Shown piece after piece: positions 53,576 to 64,000 of a stretch of DNA of 64,000 bases (the first letter of the stretch is position 1; the number at the start of each line of letters is the position of its first letter). A program made the position numbers and the translations under genes. This DNA is from Litomosoides sigmodontis (Eukaryota; Nematoda; Chromadorea; Rhabditida; Onchocercidae): contig OY718805.1 of assembly GCA_963070105.1 (NCBI GenBank), forward strand, positions 4,150,001 to 4,214,000, given 5' to 3'. The notes below the pieces were generated by a model. It had not been told where the DNA came from and did no database searches. It worked only from the letters and a program-made list of their open reading frames with translations.

Positions 53576-56500
53576 TTACATTTCTCTCGTCGGAAGAGGC
53601 ACGTATCCACGTGGTCGAATGAGCATTTGCAGCGCTGAAAGACGTTTTCCATTCCAGGTAAGTCCAGGATATGTCTCATGTGCTCGATTTGTAGCTGTCA
53701 AAACACCCTTTTGCTGGCATCCTTTTTTCCACCATCCTCCACCACCGATGCACCTTCTCTCTGAACTTGTCACAAATGGACACAACTGGCTTTCAGCTAA
53801 TTCATTCGCCGCTAAAACAAACAATATTTTTCTTTTATGTTTGTCAAATACATACAAAATGCAAAGAATAGTCTATTTATTGATTTATGAAAAGTAAAGG
53901 AAAACACACTATTCATGCCATTCCCATAAACGATACTTCCAATATTTAGTCGATAATCCAGAAGTTTTTCGTAAACTATGAAATGCGAATACCGAACCAA
54001 AATTATCTGTCCGTCGATTGCCGTACGTAGTCGTAAAAGTAATTCATTCGGACACTGAGGACGGCTAGTTAAGTGATGCATGCGTTTTAGTCCTAAAATT
54101 AAAGGATTTCATGGAGCATGACGTATGTAAATGAATGTCTTCGCAAATTAATCGGTGTAACTCAAGAGGTTAAAGGTGCTTAACTTATTGCTGACAATCT
54201 TCTATGCAGTTAATACTATATTAATAGCCCAAGTAAATTTCATTGACCTTTACTGGTGTGTTGACGCCTCTGAAAAGTTCTCCTTCAGCATTTGAAAAAC
54301 GCAAACAGTTATTCGTATACAGTTGGGAAAAGAAGTAAATTCACAGCAGATTTTGTTGAAATATAAATGGATAATATAAAAGCTGACCAATCCAGAAATT
54401 TGACTCGTCTAAATCAAAACCATTTTCATATTCTAACATGCCCTTGTCAAAACTGAGTGATGTGTTGAAGCGCTGCATGATTATCTGGAAATAACTAGCC
54501 AAACTTTCTGTTTAACCGAAAATTGATTCAAGCATCCCAAAGTTCCATTTCCATTCACGATATCTTCGAAAAGTAAAAATTACAGGTGAAGTACGTCCGA
54601 CGCTTTTCGTTTGATTAAGTCATCAGAATATCTTCAGAAACTTACCGTCCACCCACCACCAAACAAATTCATCTCACAGCGGGCAATAAAAGGACACATT
54701 TCAGGCTTCGCACAATTCCAATCGTGGAGCGTAAACATGCCTGATGCTATCGTAAAATGATAACGTCTTTGCAAATCGGCACAATCGCTACTGAAGGCTG
54801 GAGCTGGAACATGTAAAGTCTCATTTTTGTTCATCCACGAGTGTCACGACTGTCAAGATGTCTGATAGCACTGCTGAGACTGTTAGTAAGACCAAGGTAT
54901 TCGAATTAAATTCTTCCTTTTGGCCATAGGTTCTCTTGATTTATAGGATCACACAAGAACTGCTAACTGATTTTAAGATGCAACTAGCATTTCACGCCAG
55001 AGTTTATCGATTGTAAGTGGAAAAGCAAAACGTCTAGAAATCGTACCTACTTCGTCTTTGTAATATCTAGTTGATGCCACTTTCTCGGATGAAATTTTCG
55101 TAATTGAATATGAAACAATTAAAAAATCCTTTCCAAGAAATGTTTTTTGTCGAAGAACATAACAAATAAACATTTTTTAACTTTAATCTAACCTAGAAAA
55201 GGGATACAAAGACCTAGAGAAGTACGCGAATAACCCAACGGACAATCGCATGTGAACATATCAGCAATTGGATTAAAACTGCATTGTTTCGGTTCCTGAC
55301 ACATGTCACTCGCGGCCATTTCTTTACAATATCCTACGCAAAGAATAATATTTCGATTACACGTAAGTGAATTAATGGCTAAGACGCTAACAAGTAAAAA
55401 TTAGAGATAACTCAAGAAAGCTAGACAAATAACAAACGAGAAAATTGAAATTCACTGGAAGAAATGAAACCGAATATTTAGTATTGTAAATACTTAGCAC
55501 TCAAAATACCATAACTTTGGGCTGAGTAGAAAAAATACTGTCAACTTTCAAATTTTTTTCAAACGAATAAAGCTTTCACCGTTGATTTTTATTATTTTAA
55601 ATCGTTTTTTTTAAATTACGAATTATACTTTCATCACTTCCATCGTTGCACTGTTCAATACCGTCTAAGATATCGACAATAGATATACATTCATGTGAGG
55701 TGATACATTGAAATTCAGTTCCCAGACATCCATCTACCGGCCCTGAATAAATTACGAAAAAGATTGTTGTTAAAAACGATATTTATTTTATGGATGAAAT
55801 AGAAGCAAAGCTGGTGACAGCCGGGACAGACAAGAGAGATGATTTCGAAGTAGAATTAAGCTAAAAAACTTGTTAGTTATTACTTCCAATAGGAGTAGTC
55901 GCATCAAACGGAGATGATATAGTTGCACCTATACCGGTCTGATTACAGCCTGCCAATTGAAAAGTACAGGGATCTAAAACAAACGTGATACTAGAAAAGA
56001 ATAACAACGTAAAGGTACATTTTGTTTTGTAATTGTATCAAAAATTGGAAACCGTTTCATCCACATTACGATACAACATGGATGAAAAATATCAGGAAAC
56101 AGTTAAGAAATGATAGTAGAAATTCTCAATGATTTTATAGCATAAAATGAACTAAGTGAGCATTGCCTTCATCTGAGCCGTCAGCACAGTCATCGGTGCC
56201 ATCTGCGATCCACTGAGGTAAGACACAATTGTCTGTGGACAAACATTTAAAGTGCTCAGGCTCCGAGCATATATTTTGCCCTGTGAAAGGAAGAACTTCA
56301 GAAAGGATTTAAAAAAGGCGAAAATAAGAAGGACAGAAATTAGCAATGAAAAATAAACATCGACGATCACTGCAGTACATATCGCGCTCCTCCATTTTCA
56401 CGCATTTCCCACATCCATTCCTTGCTTTTGCGTCACACAACACTTCGTTCACTGGACATTCTACAAAAGGGACCACTGGAGAGTAATCAGTTCGTGACAT

Positions 56501-56973
56501 GAATTATCAGCATAAGCACTCATTGCTTGCATGGATATTTTAGGACGACCTTCATCTGCTGCATTTGGACAATCAGCAAAACAGTCTCTCACTGCTAGAA
56601 GTGTCACACAAACGCGTGGACCGTTAGGATCGCAATCGAAGCTGCCTACACATCGGCCACCAATATGTCCAGGATATTCTGTAAGTGAATGATAAGGTCG
56701 GTAAACTGAAAAGGTTTATGGTCTCTTCAGTAAGCACTTGTTCTTCACGTCATGTCACTAATTCTTGAAACAAAGCACTCTTGCATGAAGTAGCTCATAT
56801 TTCTGCGAACTTCCATTGGATAGGAGAATATAAAATCTCCCACCTATACTATTTCAAATTTCATTAATCGAATGAAAAGCATCACCTGTAGCGAGTGGGA
56901 TATGAGGTAATGCGCACAGAGATAATAGCTGAGGAACGATAAGGAATAAGCAACATCTGACCGCACTGGACAT
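53576..56973 (-). CDS. Secreted LDLa-EGF-fibrinogen-related domain protein
   Basis: Eleven exons keep phase: 56973-56886, 56678-56550, 56460-56359, 56280-56167, 55973-55884, 55742-55629, 55333-55193, 54803-54646, 54484-54388, 54092-53910 and 53811-53576, giving 483 aa. A signal peptide (CCLFLIVPQLLSLCALPHIP) comes first. Then cysteine-rich LDL-receptor class A modules, two of them standard (PQWIADGTDDCADGSDE and SIVDILDGIEQCNDGSDE), each a 114-base phase 1-1 exon, plus two divergent ones. Then an EGF-like module (DMFTCDCPLGYS), and a fibrinogen-related domain: SDCADLQRRYHFTIASGMFT, CEMNLFGGGWTV, ENGFDLDESNFWIG, CPNELLLRLR, GGWWKKGCQ and ALQMLIRP. Exon 4 appears to use a GC donor. FReD proteins commonly bind sugars or acetyl groups as lectins. 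Role here is unknown. Confidence 0.88.
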
Positions 56974-58410
56974 TACCTCACTTCCTTCTGAAAAGAAGTG
57001 AAATAGAGGAAAATGGCAAAATCATTTTTCGAATAAATATATGTGTATGTGATGGTGACAACCTCGGTAATGCAATTCATGCCGCTCTTGCATTTGTGAC
57101 GAACGTCAACAAACAATTACAGCTCCTGCCATTCAAACGTTTCCCGTTCGTTTGCACATAATAGCTGTATTAGCTGAAAGCCATTACATACAGATCAGCC
57201 AGGTATCCGTTCAATTAATTATCCCATTTAATTACAGCCTCCTCATTCTGATCACTGAAACATCGCTGACGCGAACAATAATGAGTTGCTTGTTGATTTT
57301 ATTCGAAATGTAACATTCACATTCACATTCACTGTCTTAATGTGGACTATTATGAACACCGTGCTGCTATGATATTTGAAATGTGTGCCTTTCACTGGTC
57401 AGTGTAAAATAATTGGTGATGAAGGACAGTACAATAATTAGAGAAATTTCGAACGTAAAAATTCTACTTTGAATGAGTGCTAATAACTTTACAGAATTGG
57501 TCAGATGACTTCACTAAGCAAGCACTCCCGTGATACTCATGTTGTCATGGGTAATTCAAAACTACTCCAGGCGTCCCAATTCTCATTCCGACAGAAGAAT
57601 GCTGCGCAAGTATACGGACATTCAGTGAAGCCATCAGTCGACGACGTGTGTACGTGCGTACAGTCGTGTACGAGTATAGTAGTCTTACAGATATAATTCG
57701 TCAGATTTACAATTTCACTGTAACACTAGCATTCCACCCACTTCACTCGTTCAGTGTTTTAGGTCTCAAAATTATGCGGCGACAGGACCGTGAAGTACGA
57801 CGAAGTAGTGGTTGGTCCTCGTTCTCATGTCCGCTTGTACAAGGCGGTACCTGTTGTCGCGGAGAGTTCAGCTTTGATGAGAATAGTGTGCGATTCTGTT
57901 TCGCCCTGTAATTTGTTTTTGAAAGGGTTTTTTTTGTCGTTCAAGGAGTGTAACGGATGAGTTGTCGATGTTCATGGCCAGATAGGTCGGTTGCTCCTCC
58001 AGTGACATCCGGCATATGTCCACACACAATTGACCATTCAGCCCCCTCTGTACGGCAACTGCAATATCCAACTCCCACACACACGCGTTGTACCTTGTTG
58101 GTTTTCGATTTTTTACTGCATATTTATACACGAGAAAGGGGGGTGATACTATACGTATGTATATTTATAAAACTAAAACTCTCCTCCCAAGCACGAGGAA
58201 GGGGGGGGGGGAGGGGGAGGGTGGTACGACGAGGTGTTCTGGAGGATTGTCTAACTTCAATCTGAAGTATAATATTGTTGAGAAATGTAAAACAAGAGAA
58301 AAAAGTTCTCTTCCTTTTAGACATAGAACGATTAGAACTTCAAGACAACTTTGGAAATTTTTTTACTTTGTTTCTTAACTTTTTTTTTTAACATTTACTT
58401 TATTTTTCAG
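56974..58410. other. Intergenic and unresolved 5' part of PEX13
   Basis: The fibrinogen-domain gene starts leftward at 56,973. The first exon(s) of PEX13 should lie here, but no Pro-rich N-terminus with a matching phase-2 donor was found. Frames at 57,505-58,265 are open on both strands without motifs. An 11-base G run lies at 58,201-58,211. Confidence 0.5.
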
Positions 58411-60084
58411 TTGCTCCAATGTAAAAAGTTACGCTGTAGACGGAAAGATCGCTCAATTTTTCAATGAATCGACGAGAGGTTTCTCTTATCATTACTAACT
58501 GTATATTAAATGTTTTAATTATCCAATATTTTTATAAGGCGAACCAAGCGAAATCGTGTTAAAAATACTAGGAATCATTCTAGGCACCTTCGGCACTATT
58601 GAAGCTGTTTTGACTGCTGTAAATTCTATTGCTGACATGCTCAATACTACCCATCATGCAGTTTTTAGTTCTTTTCAAGCTGTAATTGGTGCGTTCGACG
58701 AGTTTTCAAAGCTAAAAACACAGGTGTGTAAAGTCATTACAGTCGGCCTTTCATTAAAAGAACATGTTTAAACCAGTTCTAACAGATTAATGACATGTGC
58801 TGTGAGGATTAGCTTCTGAGAGTTCAAAAATTGGTGTCCAGAAAGATTAGTTGTTAGAATTCACTAATCTTTTTTCATTTGTTTTTACTTGAAGGTTCAA
58901 ACATCGTTAATATTATAAGAATCAGCAATGCAACGTTAATTCAATAATGTTTGAAACTTAGATACATTGTTTGTTGGCTTCGACTGCACTGTTGAAATGG
59001 TTGCGATATATATGGCGACTTTTGCTGAAATGTTTAAGGCTGAGAGACAATGGTAACAGTACGATGGAAGAAGTATGGACGAGAGTCCGAAAAAATTCAG
59101 GCATGGTCACATCTGTATATTACAAAACATAAGATGGTTTTTGTTTATGATTTCTAATACTCTTAAGAAGGAAAAGAACGAGCTTTGTCAAATAACTTCA
59201 GTGATCTTGTCGTTTAATTCTAAAATGGATATATGTCGTTATTATATATTAGTATCCTTCCTGACTTTGGTTTCTGCAGTTGAATGCAAATTTACATCGG
59301 AAGTGAATTTAGATACGTTCGTTGCACAGGAAACTCAATCGCAGTTGGTTTCTTCCAATCCATTTCGTTGGTTGCCTTCATTGATGTTCTGGTTCATCGC
59401 AGTAGGTGTACCTTACTTAATGTATCAGTCACTTGGAGGAATAGCGGCTGAATCAATGAAATGGACAACGGGGAAGGCTGGTTATTACGAAGCGGTGGTA
59501 AGTGCTTTATAATCGATAAGATGCTTCATAACTGATACAGTATCATATGGTAGCAAATGTATCAACGATAATATTTTTGAGGCAACGGAAGATCATGATA
59601 CTGAGGACAGCGACAAAATATCATTTAGACGTGGAGACGTCTTGCGTGTTGCACCCAGAGAATATCAACCACGAAGGCTTGGTTATATTTTGGCATGGTG
59701 ATTTGTTTTCGAGAAAACTCAATTCTTATTTCCAGTTGATTCTGTCCTTCATTAATTCTTTCAATTATACTAATTACCGTTCTTCTTAAAAAAAATCAAA
59801 AGCTCAATTTGAAGACCCAATCTCATCAAATACCGTTATATCTTTACAACATTATGTGCAAGAAGTTGTTCAGTGTTCTATATTAATATGAATATTTTTT
59901 ATTTAGTGTTTGAATGCTCTAACATCTTGCTTTCAGCTCAATAGATGGTAAAAAAGTAGGTTTGGTCCCAATTAAGAAAATTCGGTTGACAAAACGAGTT
60001 GTTGAATCATCTGTCTTCACTGGACAAGATGCCGTTCAGCTGTTTGATGCTGCTCATGCTTCTGAAAATGATTTGTATGATTAA
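58411..60084 (+). CDS. PEX13: Peroxin 13, peroxisomal import protein (5' end missing)
   Basis: Supported exons: 58411-58478, 58539-58723, 58962-59052, 59280 to about 59,497, about 59,560-59,697, and 59937-60084. PEX13 is a peroxisomal membrane protein of the docking/translocation pore for PTS1 and PTS2 cargo. The central region is typical (HHAVFSSFQAVIGAFDEFSK, then KWLRYIWRLLLKCLRL), followed by a membrane segment (SLMFWFIAVGVPYLMY) and a C-terminal SH3 domain (KISFRRGDVLRV, GYILACSIDGKKVGLVPINK), which binds PEX5/PEX14. The Gly/Pro/Tyr-rich N-terminal part was not located, and the join before the SH3 domain could not be placed exactly. The stop is at 60,082-60,084. Confidence 0.85.
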
Positions 60085-61378
60085 GAACCATTTTATTATT
60101 TTCAAAATTCCAGGTTTATTACACTATTATGCAGTACATATAGTTTTTAAGAAATTTAAATTATTGATATACTTATATTTTAATTATCGTTAGGAGATTG
60201 ACAGATTTCCTAAGCGAATATTTTGCAAGATGTGATTAAACTGTAAATGTAACAATGCTTCACTTTGCCTGGTGATGTGGAAATTTCTTCCTGTGATTAA
60301 TCTTTTTCACCAAATTTGCTCTCTTCTAGTTCACTTGAACGTGCAACAAATTTTTGCATATTCGTCTATTTTTATCAACCGCTAATTTTAAAGAAAATGA
60401 GCTGCAGGAAAACACCATTTCTATACGATATCTCACTTAAGCTTTTCCAATATTAATAAAAATAGACGAATGTTTTTAGCGTGCTCTTTTTCCTTTCACA
60501 CGAATTTTTGCATCAGTTATTCTACGATAGAAGAAATGTATTTTGCTCTGTTGAACGATGAGAAAACAACATTGCTATATTTGAGGATAACTATTTTTTT
60601 TACCCATATCTTGTAAAGTTGTAATTTTTTAATGATGAAGAGAAACAAGCTTCTTGAGAACAAAAACAAAACTCATAAAAGATACAAATAAAATAAATGG
60701 AAAAGTAAATTTATGCATACATACATACATACATGTCAATTGAAAAAGGAAATTTTACACATTCAAAAAAGAAGATGCGAATTTACAAATGATGGACAAA
60801 GCCTGCGGAGGGTGTGTTCACATCAACAGATGAAGTACTTCGAGTTGGAAAAGGTTTCCACTTGATGTTGCAAACTTTGGAGCCGATAACAACGATGGCA
60901 AAGGTAGAGGAGGAAGGACAACATAAGCATCAGCAGTGGTGAGGAAGGAGAAGCGGCATGTGCAGTAGAAAACAACTAATGAGATCAGATGTGACAGTGT
61001 ACAAAAGCAGTACGAGCAAGATGGTCGTGAGTCATCGAAGCGCCACTTGCATACATATTATATATGGTCGAGTGTTTTGGAACGTAAATTACTGGATCAG
61101 TGCAGCATTGTTCTCATTGATTTCAGGTGACGAACCTGGCGGCGAAGACGTACTCGAATTTGTGTGCCTATAACAACAAGTGGATAGAAAGATCTGAGGA
61201 TGTATTCGTCGGAAAGGATTGCTGTGCATGCAACAGTGAGTGTAGTAACTGCAGCAATCTCTCTCATTCAATGAAATTATTCTCACTCATTTACTTTTAC
61301 ATTGAGTTTCAAATTATAAGTTTCATATGCACTATTACAATTAATTATTTAGCAAAGGTAGTAATGGATAAAAATTAA
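60085..61378. other. Intergenic between convergent PEX13 and homeobox gene
   Basis: An (ATAC)n microsatellite lies at about 60,714-60,734. Opposite-strand open frames at 60,958-61,378 are unsupported, though a minus-strand stretch there ending at 61,090 could be an alternative last exon of the homeobox gene. Confidence 0.5.
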
Positions 61379-63220
61379 TTATGGATTAATAGTATTGAAA
61401 AAAGGAGAGAAAAACCAGTAAGACCTGAGTAGGATAGCATTTTTATCGTTACGTTTATCTTTTGCTCGACGATTCTGAAACCATGTTTTTACTTGACTCT
61501 CATTCAAACCTAACGATCGAGCAATTAGCAGCCGTCTACTTCGTGGCATATATTGATCTATGAGGTATTCCTGGAAAGAATTAAAAAGACCACTGACACT
61601 TCCATTAACAATTTCACAAACATAGAATTATTCAATTACTTCTTTTTTATTAAAACACAATACTTTTCCTGTAATAAAACATAATGGGTGAAACTGTAAA
61701 AATCCTGGCAAGTAATACTTGTCTAAGTTCAAATTAATTTCAGTTACTCGTTAGGGATATAAGTGCATTTTAGACCTTATCACGAAAGAGTTAGATTTAT
61801 CATAAAGCAATTTTGTTCGCAACGATAAATCCATACTTCCATTTAAATCAGAAATTATAGTTTTGTTACATATTAAGATTCAACTGTGAAGAATTTCAGT
61901 AGTAATTTAATACTTCCATAACATCGAAAAAAAAAGAGAGGGAAGGATGAAATGTAAAATTTCGCATGCCTCAATGTATATATTACAGGTATTTATCACT
62001 TTGCTACAAGTTATCCTGTTTCTCAAATTTCCTAACCCAAAGGTTTTTTATATTTGACGTGACATCAGGTTTGCCTCAAATATGCTCGTCGATTTTTTTT
62101 CCTCCGAATTTTCCTACTACTGCAAAATATTCATACATATATTTATACATATATACATATTTATACATATGTACGTAGAGCGATTAACATATGGTAATTA
62201 ATTTAGCGTCTAATTACAAGATGTGCAAAATGATTGATGGATGAAATTTGCATGGATGAGATTTAAACCTTTTCTAATGTATCTGCCTGTACAGACGTAA
62301 AAGTTGTCCGCTGTCGTCGCCTGGTCGTTGTAGTTACATTTAGCGATCCGACTGATTTGTCAAAGCTTGTTGTTACGTACGCAGTAGCATCATTGCTGCA
62401 ATTTCATACGACATTAAAAGAAGGAAAAAAGCATTATAATTTAAAATAAAAAAATGAATAAATGTTGATTAGAGAAAAAAAGGCACTTTCATTCGTAATT
62501 TTTAGCTATAAATTTGAAGAAGCAAATCAATAAAATCATCAATTACTAAACTTAAATCATTTCTCAAATTTCTCTTCAATATAGAGGAATAGTAATTTGT
62601 ATGAGAGAGAGGAAGAGAGAGAGAGAGAGAGATTTAATCGAAAATCATATGAGAGATGCTAATTCTCATCCATCTTTCCCTCAGCCATTTGTCACTGCAA
62701 TCATTCAATTTCATATTCTCTAAGGACGTCTCTTCTCTTGGCGTGTAATTTAAAACAGGAATGAGTGGTCCCTATGATATGACAGATGTCACTTTCATTT
62801 GGGAATTTAAAAGGATGCAATCGACATATGTTGCAGTGAATTTAAATGACAGGTGTTTGAGCAGAGGCTATTAATAAGTGATTCTTATTAGAAAACAATC
62901 ATTGAAAATTTTTTAAATCTATTAAATTTTAATTTCAATTTCGCTGTATGATAGCTTTAAAAAAACAATCATTAATGATTGTTTAAATGATTATTAATGA
63001 TGGTGATATTATAGTAGCAATGATTACTGTAAATCAATAAACCTTAATGCATCAAAGATTCCCACTCACAAGACCAATGAATGATAATAATTAGTGATAA
63101 TGAACAATTAAGAGAAGCGATAATGGACCTTGTCGTATTACTGGCAGTTTGATTAGCAAGCCGCAGATATGGTTTGAACGCCGAAAATGATGGATGACCA
63201 ATTGTTATCGATGCTGCCAT
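61379..63220 (-). CDS. Divergent homeobox transcription factor
   Basis: Three exons: 63220-63129, 62395-62269 and 61570-61379, giving about 136 aa. The homeodomain runs from RRRQRTTFTSVQADTLEK at the end of exon 2 across the splice into EYLIDQYMPRSRR, IARSLGLNE and the recognition helix SQVKTWFQNRRAKDKR. Residues W48, F49, N51 and R53 of the fold are present and position 50 is Q, the common Antp-type choice. The first exon may start at 63,253 instead. The third exon may run to the stop at 61,379 or splice at 61,45x to a further exon. No paired, POU, LIM or other second domain was seen. The class could not be assigned; helix 1 and 2 are unlike Hox, NK or Distal-less. Confidence 0.82.
62605..62632. 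repeat. (GA)n microsatellite
   Basis: An interrupted GA dinucleotide run lies in the first intron of the homeobox gene. Confidence 0.85.
62963..62984. promoter_or_regulatory. 22-bp perfect palindrome with homeodomain-type ATTA cores
   Basis: The palindrome is centred on CATTAATG, with AAACAAT flanking on the left and its complement on the right. It lies in intron 1 of the homeobox gene, among other TTAATGAT and ATTAATGATGG copies. It could be a binding site for homeodomain dimers; this is inference. Confidence 0.4.
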
Positions 63221-64000
63221 CAATTCACGTGCACACGTATATGTTGTTCTCACTTTTCGTCAAACAGCTTTATCGTAATAATAATAGTAATTATTATTAT
63301 TATTACTGCTGTAGCACAATTCGATATTGTCCTAAAAGTGAGGGAAACAAAAAAGTGCCACAAATGAATACAACTGGTACGACTGCAATTACTTAGCAAT
63401 ACAGTGATCAAAAGTGACAATAGAAATGGAAGAGGAACAATTATGAAATGAAATTCGTTAATGAAGTCAACAACCTCTTAGCGATTAGAAAATGTTACAA
63501 TTTCGATGAAATGGCGATGATATGGCAGATGATGGAAAGATGTTGTGAGAAAAGCACTAACACCATTTTCTTCACCTTCCGTCGGATTTCATTAAACTGT
63601 ATTCACTCATTTATACAATTATCACCACCACATTAATACTGCTACACTTGTCCTATCGCTGTTAAAAAATTGCACTAAATAATCTTTTATTTATAATTTC
63701 TTTTAATATTGCAAAAATGAATTTACAAAATGAAAATTTCAAAATAGAGCGCTGTGGGAAAAATTTTTTTCTCATCGAATAATCTCCCGTTAATGTTAGA
63801 TGGAAAATTGAATAACAAAATGAAAAGTACCTTCTTTTATGCGAAGGAGAAAAAAACTCTCTCCTAGCACATATGCCTGTTGTCAGATTAATTTATCAAT
63901 GTGACAACAATGAATGAATGATTTGCATTTCTCAACAATTATGCTTAAAGAAGTGCCGAGCGTTAAATTTAAATGCATTAATGAAAGGGATCGATGAAAT
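63221..64000. other. Upstream flank of the homeobox gene
   Basis: A (TTA)n-like stretch lies at about 63,277-63,304. No gene is supported. It may contain the homeobox promoter or more 5' exons beyond the window. Confidence 0.5.

Overview
The window looks like nuclear DNA of a filarial (spirurid) nematode. The DNA is AT-rich. Genes are compact, with many small exons, short AG-terminated introns and often a GTTTGT or GTAAG donor. Several genes have a likely spliced-leader acceptor just before the ATG, and the proteins resemble nematode and other animal families. No bacterial genes, CRISPR array, rRNA, convincing tRNA or transposon was seen. Gene models were built by hand from splice signals, reading-phase continuity and family resemblance. 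No database search was possible.

Left part (1-24,300), mostly minus strand: a weak secreted ORF (1,230-1,550); an SLC17-type major facilitator transporter (2,098-6,350); a repeat-rich gene-poor stretch (6.4-9.0 kb); two tandem CDK genes, a divergent CDK1/2-like paralogue (9,073-11,685) and a cdk-1 orthologue (12,952-14,796); a CISD [2Fe-2S] protein (16,228-17,651) behind the tRNA m7G methyltransferase METTL1 (18,135-19,945), perhaps one operon; and the ER HSP70-like ATPase HSPA13/STCH (21,245-24,300).

Middle part: a divergent PPP-family phosphatase with polyQ and a long extra C-terminus (plus, 25,242-28,844); a secreted protein with two Ly6-like domains and a hydrophobic C-terminus (minus, 29,748-31,171); SDHD of complex II (minus, 31,875-32,870), head-to-head with a methionine synthase reductase (plus, 33,154-36,852) that seems to lack its flavodoxin domain; a MATH-BTB protein (minus, 37,016-39,487); fructosamine-3-kinase (minus, 39,814-42,112); and SNX13 (plus, 43,058-48,626).

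Right part: KLHDC2-like kelch protein (minus, 49,700-52,864); a secreted LDLa-EGF-fibrinogen-domain protein (minus, 53,576-56,973); peroxin PEX13 (plus, 58,411-60,084, N-terminus not found); and a small divergent homeobox gene (minus, 61,379-63,220).

Most genes are housekeeping (cell cycle, tRNA modification, ER folding, respiration, peroxisome import, endosomal sorting, protein-glycation repair, ubiquitin targeting). The more unusual ones are the CDK paralogue, the short methionine synthase reductase, the phosphatase and the two extracellular proteins.
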